64,000 bases of DNA from Sulfitobacter sp. OXR-159 (GCF_034377145.1 NZ_CP139707.1:2055001-2119000), one strand, 5' to 3'. Shown: positions 26,940-35,469, numbered from the stretch's first letter. The notes: generated by a model from the letters alone, not told the origin. Program-made: numbers and translations.

Positions 26940-27677
26940 TTACCCTAACGTCGTGAAGCTGGGGAACCAACGGATCATCGCATCCGCGATCAATTGCACC
27001 CCGCCCGTCACGATCAGCACGGCAAAGAGGATCAGCATGACCCCCATCGCCTTTTCGACCTTTTGCACCAGCGCCATATGCCGCGCGGCCAAGTTGAGGA
27101 ACGGCTTGGCAAAGAGGGCCGCCACCACGAAGGGCGCGGTCATCCCGACGCCATAGGCGAACAACAACAGCCCCCCATGCGTGATGTCCCCCATGCCCGA
27201 CGCTATCATCAAGATCGCCGCCAGCGCCGGGCCCACGCAAGGCGTCCAGCCAAAGCCAAAGGCCAGCCCCATCACATAGGCGCCCCAGATCGACGTGGGC
27301 TTGCCACCGCCCTCCAGCCGCGCTTCGCGGTAGAGCAGCGGCACCTTGATGACGCCCAGAAAATGCAGACCAAAGACCAGCAGGATCGCCGCCGCCACCC
27401 AGCTGAGCGGCTCAAGGTATTGGGTAAACACCTGCCCCAAGGCCGTGGCCCCCATGCCCAGCAGTACAAAGATCGTCGAGACCCCAAGCGCAAATAGCAC
27501 CGAAGACAGCACCAACCGACGCTGCGCCCCCGGCGCAATCGCGCCATCGCCGCGCAACTCGGTCACGCTGAGCCCCGCCATATAGCTGAGGTAGAACGGC
27601 ACCATCGGCAGAATGCAGGGCGTAAAGAAGCTGAGCAGCCCCGCCAGCAGCGCGCCTGCATAGGTGATGTCGAACAT
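26940..27677 (-). CDS. soxV: CcdA-type thiol electron transporter SoxV
   Basis: A 245-residue six-helix membrane protein of the CcdA/DsbD-beta family. The two redox cysteines are in FFTPCILPMVPF (about 20) and FGWTPCVGPAL (about 145). It moves reducing equivalents from cytosolic thioredoxin to the periplasmic SoxW. ATG 27677 is chosen over one eight codons upstream because a GGGGGG ribosome site sits between them. It begins the leftward sox operon, divergent from soxS. Confidence 0.93.
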   Translation of the reverse strand: MFDITYAGALLAGLLSFFTPCILPMVPFYLSYMAGLSVTELRGDGAIAPGAQRRLVLSSVLFALGVSTIFVLLGMGATALGQVFTQYLEPLSWVAAAILLVFGLHFLGVIKVPLLYREARLEGGGKPTSIWGAYVMGLAFGFGWTPCVGPALAAILMIASGMGDITHGGLLLFAYGVGMTAPFVVAALFAKPFLNLAARHMALVQKVEKAMGVMLILFAVLIVTGGVQLIADAMIRWFPSFTTLG

Positions 27678-27713
27678 GTTACCCCCCGCCTGCGCCGACA
27701 CATGTCGCCGCGC

Positions 27714-27745
27714 TTGAACAATTCACATATTCAAATTACGTTGAG
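27714..27745. promoter_or_regulatory. Candidate SoxR operator, soxV-soxS gap
   Basis: TTGAA (27714-27718) and TTCAA (27730-27734) form a dyad, and CACATATTCAAATT (27724-27737) repeats exactly ahead of soxC. The 97-base divergent gap corresponds to the sv region bound by SoxR in Paracoccus and Pseudaminobacter. Confidence 0.6.
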
Positions 27746-27774
27746 TGTTGTCCAAACGTCAATCAGGCAAGCCA

Positions 27775-28137
27775 ATGATCCGCACAGTGACCGCCCTGAG
27801 CCTCGCGGCCCTAACCGCCCTGCCCGCCTTGGCGGTGGAATTGGTCATGGTCGAACAGCCCGGCTGCATCTATTGCGAACGCTGGGACAATGAGATCGCC
27901 CCCGCCTACCCCAAGACCGCCGAGGGGGAATTTGCTCCGCTGCGCCGCGTTGATATTTCTGTCGTCGATGACAGCGTCACCACCCAGCGCGCGGTGGTCT
28001 TTACCCCAACCTTCCTATTGGTCGAAGATGACGCAGAACTGGGCCGCCTCGAAGGCTACCCCGGCGCAGAATTTTTCTGGCCCATGCTGAATATGCTATT
28101 GCGCGACAAGACTGATTTCGAGGAACCAACCGAATGA
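27775..28137 (+). CDS. soxS: Periplasmic thioredoxin SoxS
   Basis: A 120-residue exported thioredoxin-fold protein with signal peptide (MIRTVTALSLAALTALPALA) and redox motif CIYCERW about residue 30; cis-Pro in FTPTFLL. SoxS in Paracoccus reactivates SoxYZ. ATG 27775 begins the signal peptide; the longer frame adds only polar residues. It overlaps soxR by four bases (ATGA). Confidence 0.9.
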   Translation: MIRTVTALSLAALTALPALAVELVMVEQPGCIYCERWDNEIAPAYPKTAEGEFAPLRRVDISVVDDSVTTQRAVVFTPTFLLVEDDAELGRLEGYPGAEFFWPMLNMLLRDKTDFEEPTE

Positions 28138-28472
28138 CAGCCCTGCCCGTGATGACACCCGACATGTCCGAAGAGGACATGGACCGCATGCTGACCAATG
28201 CCGTGACCGCATCGAATTTCCTCAAGGCGATCAGCCATGAGGGGCGCTTGATGATCCTGTGTCACCTTGTTTCGGGTGAGAAATCGGTGAGCGAGTTGGA
28301 AGCCCTGCTCTCGACCCGGCAGGCGGCGGTATCGCAGCAACTCTCGCGGCTCAGGCTCGAAGGTTTGGTGACACCGCGGCGCGACGGTAAAACGATTTAC
28401 TACCGTCTGGCCGATGACCGCCCGCGCAAGATGCTGGAGCTGGTCTACGAATTGTTCTGCAAGGATGATTGA
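28134..28472 (+). CDS. soxR: ArsR-family repressor SoxR
   Basis: A 112-residue winged-helix repressor. The fold runs from NFLKAISHEGRLMILCHLVSG through the recognition segment STRQAAVSQQLSRLRLEGLVTPRRDGKTIYY. Two Cys (in MILCHLV and ELFCKDD) match those that sense sulfur species in SoxR. It represses the sox operons without thiosulfate or polysulfide. It is coupled to soxS upstream and soxT downstream by overlaps. Confidence 0.93.
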   Translation: MTALPVMTPDMSEEDMDRMLTNAVTASNFLKAISHEGRLMILCHLVSGEKSVSELEALLSTRQAAVSQQLSRLRLEGLVTPRRDGKTIYYRLADDRPRKMLELVYELFCKDD

Positions 28473-29523
28473 GCTTCTGGGCCAGCCGCTGACCGCCGCC
28501 CTCTTGGGTGGATTGGGCGGCGTATTGCTGGGCCTTGCCGCACGATTGGGGCGGTTCTGTACAATGGGCGCCATCGAAGACCTGCTCTATGGCGGCTCCA
28601 GCCACCGAATGCGCATGTGGGGCTTGGCCATCGGCGTGGCGATGCTGGGCAGTTTCACCCTCGGCGGTCTTGGCCTGATCAACATCGACCGCGCCTTTCA
28701 CCTGACCATCGCCTTCTCATGGGCGCCCGCGATCTTTGGCGGGCTGATCTTTGGCTACGGCATGGCGCTGGCGGGCACCTGCGGTTTTGGCGCATTGGCG
28801 CGGCTTGGCGGAGGTGATCTGCGCGCCTTCGTGATTGTCTTGGTCATGGGGCTGGCGGCCTTTGCCGTGCTCTCTGGCCCTCTCGCCCCGGCGCGTGTGT
28901 TCCTCTTCCCCCGGCAATTGAACGCAGGCCCGCCCGATGGCATCGCCCATGCGCTCTCCGCACTCACAGGCGGATCGGTGGCCATGATCGGCGTGGCTGT
29001 GGGGATGGTGATCTGTGCCCTTATGCTGAGCGCCCGCAGCTTTTGCCGCGATTTTCGAATGGTTTTCTGGAGCGTGGTCGCCGGTCTCGCCATCGTCTCG
29101 GGCTGGGCGGGCACGGCTTGGCTGGCACAGACCGGCTTTGGCACACAGACACTCATGTCTCACAGCTATGCCGCCCCGGTAGGAGAGACACTGCTCTACG
29201 CCATGCAGGGCTCTGTCCGCCCGTTGAGCTTTGGCATCGGCTCGGTCTCGGGCGTCTGGGTCGGCGCCTTCCTCGGCTCGCTCTGGCAGGGGCATTTCCG
29301 TTGGGAGGCCTGCGAAGACCCGCGCGAACTGCGGCGCCAGATATTTGGTGCTGGGCTTATGGGCGCAGGCGCGGTGATCGCTATGGGCTGCACCATCGGG
29401 CAAGGCATCTCGGCCATCTCGGTGCTGGCCTTCAGTGGGCCTGTCACCTTGGCGTCGATCTTTGCCGGGGCCGCTTTGGGCCTGCGCCAACTCATCGTAG
29501 GATTTCGCCGCAGCGCCTTCTGA
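28465..29523 (+). CDS. soxT: YeeE/YedE family transporter SoxT
   Basis: A 352-residue membrane protein with two YeeE/YedE sulfur-transport repeats. Conserved Cys-containing motifs are LGRFCTMGAIEDLLYG, GTCGFGALARLGGGDLRAFV, SFCRDFRM and MGCTIGQGISA. Family members import thiosulfate or related sulfur compounds, and SoxT-type proteins sit beside soxSR in Paracoccus. ATG 28465 overlaps the end of soxR by eight bases. Import of a sulfur signal to the cytosolic SoxR is a reasonable inference. Confidence 0.88.
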   Translation: MIELLGQPLTAALLGGLGGVLLGLAARLGRFCTMGAIEDLLYGGSSHRMRMWGLAIGVAMLGSFTLGGLGLINIDRAFHLTIAFSWAPAIFGGLIFGYGMALAGTCGFGALARLGGGDLRAFVIVLVMGLAAFAVLSGPLAPARVFLFPRQLNAGPPDGIAHALSALTGGSVAMIGVAVGMVICALMLSARSFCRDFRMVFWSVVAGLAIVSGWAGTAWLAQTGFGTQTLMSHSYAAPVGETLLYAMQGSVRPLSFGIGSVSGVWVGAFLGSLWQGHFRWEACEDPRELRRQIFGAGLMGAGAVIAMGCTIGQGISAISVLAFSGPVTLASIFAGAALGLRQLIVGFRRSAF

Positions 29524-29588
29524 CGCGTCATAAAACCGTGACAGTCTTGGTGCAGATGGGGGCCAGCCAAGTCAGCAAAGGAAGCATG

Positions 29589-31610
29589 ATGACCCGCCGC
29601 GATATCCTCAACGACCCCGCCATCGGCAACAAGGCCGAAGCCTTTGAGGCCTTTGACGACATCCCCACCAACGCGAACCTGTCGCGCACCATCGGCGATG
29701 TGATCAACGCCCGCTATGGCCGCCGCGACATCCTGCGCGGCATGCTTGGGGTTTCCGCCACCACCGCGCTTTTCGGCACCGCCGCCGCCATCGCCCCGTC
29801 CAAGGCCCGCGCCGCCGAGAGCCGCTATGTCTTTGACGAACTGGCATGGGGCAATGATGAAACCCACCACGTCGCCCCCGGCTATGATGCGCAGATCCTG
29901 CTGCGGTGGGGCGATCCGATCACCGCCGACGCGCCCGAATTCGACGTGATGAACCAAACCGCCGCCGCGCAGCTCAAACAGTTCGGCTATAACAACGACT
30001 ACGTGGGCTTCGTGCCGCTGAACGAAGACGGCAGCCGTGGCCTTTTGTGCGTGAACCACGAATACACCAACGAAGAGGTCATGTTCCCCGGTCTGGGCCG
30101 TCAGGACAAAGTCGACTTCAAAGGCATGACGCCTGAGCTGATCGACATCGAGATGGCAGCCCACGGCGGCTCTGTCGTCGAGATCGCCCGCGACAATGCG
30201 GGCAAGTGGCAAGTGGTGCGCGATGGCAAGATGAACCGCCGCATTACCCCGCTCGACACCGCGATGACGCTGAGCGGCCCTGCCGCCGGTCACGCGCGGA
30301 TGAAGACCAACGACGATCCTAGTGGCACCCAGGTCATCGGCACGCTTAACAACTGCGCGGGCGGGCTGACCCCTTGGGGCACATGGCTAATGGCCGAAGA
30401 AAACTTCCACGGCTATTTCTGGACCGACAAGCTGGACGCCGAAGGCAAGCCCGACACCACCGGTGCCGCGGAGGAGAAATCGTGGGACCGCTACGGTGTG
30501 CCGGGCATGTGGTACGCTTGGGGCCAGAAACACGACCGTTTCAACGTCGACGCCGAACCCAACATGCCCAATAAATTCGGCTGGGTGGTTGAGGTCGACC
30601 CGATGGATCCGACCTCAACCCCCGTCAAACGCACCGCTCTGGGCCGTTTTCGCCACGAGGGGGCCGAGACCACGGTCAGCAAAGACGGCAAGCTGGTGGT
30701 CTATATGGGCGACGACAACCGCTTTGACTACCAGTATAAATACGTCTCCGAAGGCACCGTCTCGGATGATCCGGCGGCCAATGGCGCTCTGCTGGACGAG
30801 GGTACGCTCTATGTCGCGCGCTTTGAAGAGGACGGCACGATCAACTGGCTGCCGCTGGTGCATGGCACCGGACCACTGACCGCCGAGAACGGCTTTAACG
30901 ACCAAGGCGACGTGATGATCGACACACGCATCGCCGCCGACCTGCTGGGCGCCACCCCCATGGACCGCCCCGAAGACGCGCAGCCGCGCGGCGATGGCAC
31001 GGCCTATATCCTGCTGACCAACAACACCAAGCGCAAGGAAGGCGACACCAACGCCGCAAACCCGCGCCCCGACAGCAGCTTTGGCCATATCATCGAGATC
31101 AAGGAAGAAAACGCCGACCACGCCGCCACCAGCGGCACTTGGTCGATCCTCGTGCAATGCGGTGACCCAAAGGTTGCCGAGGTCGGCGCGCAGTGGAACC
31201 CCGAAACGTCCGAAAACGGCTGGTTCGGCAGCCCCGACAACGCCGCGATGGACGCCGACGGGCGGCTCTGGATCAGCACCGATCAGGGCAGCAGCTGGGG
31301 CAAGACCGGTAAATCCGACGGGCTTTATGCGCTAGAGACCGAAGGCGAAGCGCGCGGTACCTCAAAGCTCTTCTTCCGCTGCCCCGTGGGCGGTGAGATG
31401 TGCGGTCCCTACTTCACCGAGGATGGCGAGACGCTTTTCGTCGCGGTGCAACACCCCGGTACGGACGGGACCAAGGACATCCCCGGCTTTGAGCGGGAAA
31501 GCACGTTCGAAGACCCAGCCACCCGCTGGCCCGACTTCGACCCCAAGATGCCTCCGCGCCCGGCGGTGGTTGTCATCACCAAAGAAGGCGGCGGTAAAAT
31601 CGCCGTCTGA
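29589..31610 (+). CDS. phoX: PhoX family alkaline phosphatase (DUF839)
   Basis: A 673-residue protein of the PhoX/DUF839 family, Ca/Fe-dependent monomeric phosphatases that are often the main alkaline phosphatase of marine bacteria. A Tat-like motif lies inside the N-terminal region (RRDILRGMLGVSATTALFG, about 38-56), as usual for PhoX. The body includes CVNHEYTNEEVM, LNNCAGGLTPWGTWLMAEENFHGYFW and GRLWISTDQG, typical of the beta-propeller. Of two adjacent ATGs, 29589 is chosen because AAAGGA is then six bases away. A strong terminator follows. No obvious Pho box was recognised. Confidence 0.92.
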   Translation: MTRRDILNDPAIGNKAEAFEAFDDIPTNANLSRTIGDVINARYGRRDILRGMLGVSATTALFGTAAAIAPSKARAAESRYVFDELAWGNDETHHVAPGYDAQILLRWGDPITADAPEFDVMNQTAAAQLKQFGYNNDYVGFVPLNEDGSRGLLCVNHEYTNEEVMFPGLGRQDKVDFKGMTPELIDIEMAAHGGSVVEIARDNAGKWQVVRDGKMNRRITPLDTAMTLSGPAAGHARMKTNDDPSGTQVIGTLNNCAGGLTPWGTWLMAEENFHGYFWTDKLDAEGKPDTTGAAEEKSWDRYGVPGMWYAWGQKHDRFNVDAEPNMPNKFGWVVEVDPMDPTSTPVKRTALGRFRHEGAETTVSKDGKLVVYMGDDNRFDYQYKYVSEGTVSDDPAANGALLDEGTLYVARFEEDGTINWLPLVHGTGPLTAENGFNDQGDVMIDTRIAADLLGATPMDRPEDAQPRGDGTAYILLTNNTKRKEGDTNAANPRPDSSFGHIIEIKEENADHAATSGTWSILVQCGDPKVAEVGAQWNPETSENGWFGSPDNAAMDADGRLWISTDQGSSWGKTGKSDGLYALETEGEARGTSKLFFRCPVGGEMCGPYFTEDGETLFVAVQHPGTDGTKDIPGFERESTFEDPATRWPDFDPKMPPRPAVVVITKEGGGKIAV

Positions 31611-31646
31611 TCAGAATTCTATAAAAGTTATTTCAGCATGTAAGAT

Positions 31647-31678
31647 GTGGTGCAGCTTCCCCGGCTGCACCACTTTTT
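31647..31678 (+). terminator. Intrinsic terminator after phoX
   Basis: GTGGTGCAGC (31647-31656) pairs perfectly with GCTGCACCAC (31664-31673), followed by TTTTT. It ends the phoX transcript in the gap before the convergent znuA gene. Confidence 0.93.
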
Positions 31679-31694
31679 CGTTTCGGCGCTAGGC

Positions 31695-32903
31695 TCAATC
31701 CGACAGGCAAGCGGCCATGTTCTCTGCCATGCCGCGCAGCAGATCGGCATAGAGCGCTGCGCCCGGTTCCAGATCAGCCCCCAGCGGATCGAGCGTGCCG
31801 GTCCCGGTGCCCTGCCCTTCGGTCACGGCGGCGATCAGGCCGGGGTTGAACTGCGGCTCGGCAAAGACGCATTTCGCGCCGCTTTCGGCCACCAAGTCGC
31901 GCAATTCAGAAACCCGCGCCGCGCCGGGCGCGCGGGCGTCATTCTCGCTGATGGCGCCGCGTGCTTCGATGTCAAAACGCGCTTCGAAATAGTGGTAGGC
32001 ATCATGGAAAACGATGAAGGGGCGGCTTTTAACCGGGGCGAGGGTCTCGGCGATGTCCTCTTCCAAGGCGGCAAGCTCGGCCTGCGCCGCGGCGGCGTTC
32101 TCACGGTACTGTGCGGCGTTGTCGGGGTCTAGCTCGGCCAACGCCTCGGCGATCTGGCCCAGCCAAAGCTGACCGTTCTGCGGATCAAGCCAGACGTGGG
32201 GGTCAACGCCGCTATGCGCATGAGCCTCATCATGCCCGTGATCGTCATGTCCTTCGTCAGGCGCTGGCGCGTCATGTCCTGCGTCGTCCTGTCCTGCGTC
32301 GTCATGTCCTTCGTGACCGTGCGCATCGTGGTCATGCTGCTCATGGTCATGCCCCTCGTGATCATGCTCCTCATCATCATGCTCTTCGTGGTCATGCTCC
32401 TCATCGTCATGCTTCTCGTGGTGATGCTCCTCATGCGCCTCGTCACCATGCGCGTCGTGATCATGCGTTTCTTGATCGTCCCCCTTTTCGGCATGCTCCT
32501 CCCCCCCGTGGTCTTCATCTCCCTCATCGCCGTGATCATGGGCTTCGAATGTCGCCCCCTCACGGAACGCCAATACGCGGGTGCCCGGCTGCTCCAACAA
32601 GGCCAGATGGCTCGCGCTGCTGGCAAGAGATTCCAGCGGATCGGCCAGCCAAGGGGTCAGCAACGGGCCGACCCAGACGACCAAGTCCGCCCCGCTCAGC
32701 GCCCGCGCCTCGGAAGGGCGCATCGCATAGCCATGTGGCGAACTGCGCGGCGGCACGATGAGGTCGGGCGTGCCAACCCCTTCCATCACCTGAGACACCA
32801 GCGCGTGAACCGGGGCGATATCCGTGGCGACTGCGGGCACATCCGCCCAAAGCGGCGATGCGGCCGAGGCAAGAATGGCAGCGGGGAGCGTGAAACGATA
32901 CAT
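31695..32903 (-). CDS. znuA: Zinc ABC transporter substrate-binding protein ZnuA
   Basis: A 402-residue cluster A-1 periplasmic binding protein for Zn2+. It has a signal peptide (about 1-20), ligand histidines in PPRSSPHGYAMRPSEA and SGVDPHVWLDP and in IVFHDAYHYFE, and an unusually long His/Asp/Glu-rich loop of roughly 110 residues (about 120-230) between them. The loop is dominated by repeats such as EHDHEEHDDEEHDHEGHD and probably collects or buffers zinc. It is divergent from zur-znuCB across a gap with Zur boxes. Confidence 0.93.
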   Translation of the reverse strand: MYRFTLPAAILASAASPLWADVPAVATDIAPVHALVSQVMEGVGTPDLIVPPRSSPHGYAMRPSEARALSGADLVVWVGPLLTPWLADPLESLASSASHLALLEQPGTRVLAFREGATFEAHDHGDEGDEDHGGEEHAEKGDDQETHDHDAHGDEAHEEHHHEKHDDEEHDHEEHDDEEHDHEGHDHEQHDHDAHGHEGHDDAGQDDAGHDAPAPDEGHDDHGHDEAHAHSGVDPHVWLDPQNGQLWLGQIAEALAELDPDNAAQYRENAAAAQAELAALEEDIAETLAPVKSRPFIVFHDAYHYFEARFDIEARGAISENDARAPGAARVSELRDLVAESGAKCVFAEPQFNPGLIAAVTEGQGTGTGTLDPLGADLEPGAALYADLLRGMAENMAACLSD

Positions 32904-32915
32904 GGCAGACCTTAA

Positions 32916-32960
32916 AAATGTTATAGTATCACCTTGCTACCACCGCTGTTATAACATATC
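32916..32960. promoter_or_regulatory. Two candidate Zur boxes between znuA and zur
   Basis: AAATGTTATAGTATCACCTT (32916-32935) matches the Zur consensus half AAATGTTATA-n-TATAACATTT, perfectly on the left and partly on the right. TGTTATAACATATC (32947-32960) contains the perfect palindrome TGTTATAACA. One would cover the znuA promoter, the other the zur-znuCB promoter. Confidence 0.7.
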
Positions 32961-32986
32961 AATACCCAAACGAATTGAGGTCCCCC

Positions 32987-33466
32987 ATGAGCGCCATCGA
33001 ATTCCGCGATCACGACCATGCCGCCTGTATGCGCAGCACCATGCAGGCCGCCGAAGCACAATGCGCCGCGCGCGGGCTGCGGCTGACGCCGGTGCGCCGC
33101 CGCGCGCTTGAAATTTTGCTGTCAGAGCACCGCGCTTTGGGCGCCTATGACCTCTTGGCCCACCTCTCGGCCGAAGGCTTGGGCGCGCAGCCCCCCGTGG
33201 CCTATCGCGCCTTGGATTTTCTGGTCAAAGCCGGGCTAGCCCATAAGATCGAAGCGCTCAACGCCTATGTGGGCTGCGTACACCCGGGCGAAGACCACGC
33301 GCCCGCCTTTCTGATCTGCCGCGGTTGCCGGTCGGTGGCAGAGGCCGAAACCTCACCCACCAAAAGCCGCCTTGGCGATGCCGCCCGGGCCGCAGGCTTC
33401 CGCATTGAGCGCAGCGTGGTCGAGGCCGAGGGCCTTTGCCCCGCCTGTCAGGAGACCGGCGCATGA
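32987..33466 (+). CDS. zur: Fur-family zinc uptake regulator Zur
   Basis: A 159-residue Fur-family repressor. It has the winged helix LRLTPVRRRALEILLSEHRALGAYDLLAHL with PPVAYRALDFLVKAGLAHKIEALNAYVGC, the dimerisation zinc site CRGCR and C-terminal CPAC, and metal ligands around HPGEDHAPAFLIC. With zinc bound it shuts off znuA and its own operon. ATG 32987 has GAGG six bases upstream; an in-frame TTG is rejected. Its stop overlaps the znuC start (ATGA). Confidence 0.92.
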   Translation: MSAIEFRDHDHAACMRSTMQAAEAQCAARGLRLTPVRRRALEILLSEHRALGAYDLLAHLSAEGLGAQPPVAYRALDFLVKAGLAHKIEALNAYVGCVHPGEDHAPAFLICRGCRSVAEAETSPTKSRLGDAARAAGFRIERSVVEAEGLCPACQETGA

Positions 33467-34230
33467 GCCTGATTGAGACCCGTGGCCTGACCCTGCGCCA
33501 CGACGGGCAAGTCGCGCTGCGCGATGTGAACTTCAACATCGAACCGGGGGAGATCGTCACCATCGTCGGCCCCAACGGATCGGGCAAATCCAGCCTGCTG
33601 CGGGCGCTGATCGGGGCGCTGAAACCGGCGTCAGGTAAAATCACCCGCAGGCCGGGGCTGCGCATCGGCTATGTGCCGCAGAAGTTGCAGATCGATGCCA
33701 CCCTGCCGTTGACCGTGCGCCGATTCGTCAACCTGCCGCGCCGCCAAACGCCCGAGGCGATCCGCGATGCCCTTGCCACCGCTGGCGTACCGGAATTGGC
33801 CGAGCGGCAGATGGTCGATCTTTCCGGCGGGCAGTTCCAGCGCGTGTTGCTGGCCCGTGCGCTGCTGGAAAAACCTGACCTGCTGATCCTTGATGAGGCG
33901 ACCCAAGGGCTGGATCAACCCGGATCTGCCGCCTTTTACCGCCAAATCGAAGCGGTGCGCCGAGACCTCGGTTGCGCCGTGCTGATGGTCAGCCATGATC
34001 TACACGTCGTGATGGCCGCCAGTGACCGGGTGCTCTGCCTCAATGGCCATGTCTGCTGCGAAGGCACGCCCGAAACCGTGGCCGACGCGCCGGAATACCG
34101 CGCGCTCTTCGGCAGCGGCACCCAAGGGGCGCTGGCGCTGTACCGCCACGATCACGACCATCACCACCATCACACCCACCACCACGGCGACGCATGTGAT
34201 GGGCACCACAAAGAGACCGAGAATGCTTGA
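33463..34230 (+). CDS. znuC: Zinc ABC transporter ATPase ZnuC with His-rich tail
   Basis: A 255-residue ATPase with Walker A GPNGSGKSS, signature DLSGGQFQRV, Walker B LLILDEATQGL and switch His in MVSHDLH. The last about 30 residues are a poly-His segment, RHDHDHHHHHTHHHGD, plus Cys and further His. This would hang in the cytosol near the exit of the ZnuB channel. It overlaps zur by four and znuB by eight bases. Confidence 0.93.
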   Translation: MSLIETRGLTLRHDGQVALRDVNFNIEPGEIVTIVGPNGSGKSSLLRALIGALKPASGKITRRPGLRIGYVPQKLQIDATLPLTVRRFVNLPRRQTPEAIRDALATAGVPELAERQMVDLSGGQFQRVLLARALLEKPDLLILDEATQGLDQPGSAAFYRQIEAVRRDLGCAVLMVSHDLHVVMAASDRVLCLNGHVCCEGTPETVADAPEYRALFGSGTQGALALYRHDHDHHHHHTHHHGDACDGHHKETENA

Positions 34231-35029
34231 CGAATTTATTCTGCGCGCAGCGCTTGCCGGGCTTGGCGTAGCGCTGGCCGCCGCGCCCTTGGGCTGTTTC
34301 GTGATCTGGCGGCGCATGGCCTATTTCGGCGATGCCACCAGCCACGCGGCCTTGCTAGGCGTGGCCTTGGCGCTGGCGACCGATCTGCCGATCACCGCAG
34401 GCGTGCTTTTGGTGGCGCTGGTGATGGCGCTGGTGATCAGCACGCTCTCGGGTCGCAATGTCAGCGCCGATGCGCTTTTGGGCGTCATGGCCCATTCCGC
34501 GCTGGCGCTTGGGTTGGTAGCCGTGTCCCTGCTGCCGGGGCAGCGGGTTGATCTATCGTCTTACCTTTTTGGGGAAATCCTCGCCGTCACCCGCTTTGAC
34601 CTTGCCGTCATTTGGGGCGGTGCGCTGGCCGTGGCGCTGCTGTTGGCGTGGCGCTGGTCGGCGCTGCTGGCCGCCACGCTGAACCCTGATCTTGCCCAAG
34701 CCTCTGGCGGGAACCCGAAACGCGAGCAATTGATCCTGACATTGGCACTGGCGATCATGGTCGCCGTGGCGATCAAAGTGGTGGGCGCACTGCTCATCGC
34801 CGCCATGCTGATCATCCCCGCCGCCACCGCCCGCCCCTTTGCCCGCACGCCCGAGACTATGGCGATTTGGGCGATGGGACTGGGCGCTCTGGCGGCGTTG
34901 GGCGGGCTGATGGCATCACTGGAATTCGACACGCCGACAGGGCCCAGCATCGTCAGCATCGCCGCAGGTCTCTTTGCGCTCTCCTCGGCCTTTTCGGCGG
35001 CGCTTCCGGCGTTGCGCCGCCGCGGCTGA
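34223..35029 (+). CDS. znuB: Zinc ABC transporter permease ZnuB
   Basis: A 268-residue ABC-3 family permease with about eight helices. LGCFVIWRRMAYFGDATSHAALLGVAL and the late KVVGALLIAAMLIIPAATAR are the metal-permease signatures. ATG 34223 lies inside the end of znuC, so translation is coupled. It is the last gene of the zur-znuC-znuB operon and is convergent with the RidA gene 18 bases away. Confidence 0.95.
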   Translation: MLDEFILRAALAGLGVALAAAPLGCFVIWRRMAYFGDATSHAALLGVALALATDLPITAGVLLVALVMALVISTLSGRNVSADALLGVMAHSALALGLVAVSLLPGQRVDLSSYLFGEILAVTRFDLAVIWGGALAVALLLAWRWSALLAATLNPDLAQASGGNPKREQLILTLALAIMVAVAIKVVGALLIAAMLIIPAATARPFARTPETMAIWAMGLGALAALGGLMASLEFDTPTGPSIVSIAAGLFALSSAFSAALPALRRRG

Positions 35030-35047
35030 CCCCGGCGGCGGGATCGC

Positions 35048-35446
35048 TTAGCGCGAGATCACCGCATCGGCTTCGATCTCAAGTTTGGCGTCATCCTCGA
35101 CCAATTCGGCGACGACCACCATTGCCATGGCCGGGAAATGCTTGCCCATGACCTCACGATAGGCGCGGCCCACGTCCTTTTGCGCGGCAAGGTATTCTTT
35201 CTTATCCGTCACATACCACGTCAGACGGGTGATATCTTCGGGCGTGCCGCCAGCAGCTTCGACCACCTCGCGGATGTTTTGCAACGCCTGTTTCATCTGG
35301 CCGATAAAGTCATGGCATTCGAACTTCTGCTCGGCGGTCCAGCCGATCTGACCGCCGACGAACAGGTGACCATCCGCGCTCAGCACGCCGTTTGCATAGC
35401 CCTTCGCGGGGGCCCAGCCTTCGGGCTGAATGATTTGATGCGACAT
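35048..35446 (-). CDS. RidA family protein linked to anthranilate catabolism
   Basis: A 132-residue Rid-family protein (YANGVLSADGHLFVGGQIGWT, DITRLTWYVTDKKEYLA, FPAMAMVVVAELVEDDAKLEIEADAVI). It is the last gene of the leftward tryptophan/anthranilate block, 23 bases after livF. RidA proteins hydrolyse enamine/imine intermediates. The product of 2-aminobenzoyl-CoA monooxygenase/reductase is an enamine-type amino-oxo-cyclohexene-carboxyl-CoA, so a role in deamination there is a sensible inference. The usual RidA carboxylate-binding Arg is not evident. ATG 35446 has AAGGA seven bases upstream. Confidence 0.85.
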   Translation of the reverse strand: MSHQIIQPEGWAPAKGYANGVLSADGHLFVGGQIGWTAEQKFECHDFIGQMKQALQNIREVVEAAGGTPEDITRLTWYVTDKKEYLAAQKDVGRAYREVMGKHFPAMAMVVVAELVEDDAKLEIEADAVISR

Positions 35447-35469
35447 GTCGTGTTCCTTTTTGTTAACAG

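Noticed and set aside
32200..32540. Repeated units that look like a CRISPR or satellite array
   Set aside because: The repeats are in frame His/Asp/Glu codons within znuA and have no spacer-repeat structure. No CRISPR array was seen in the window.
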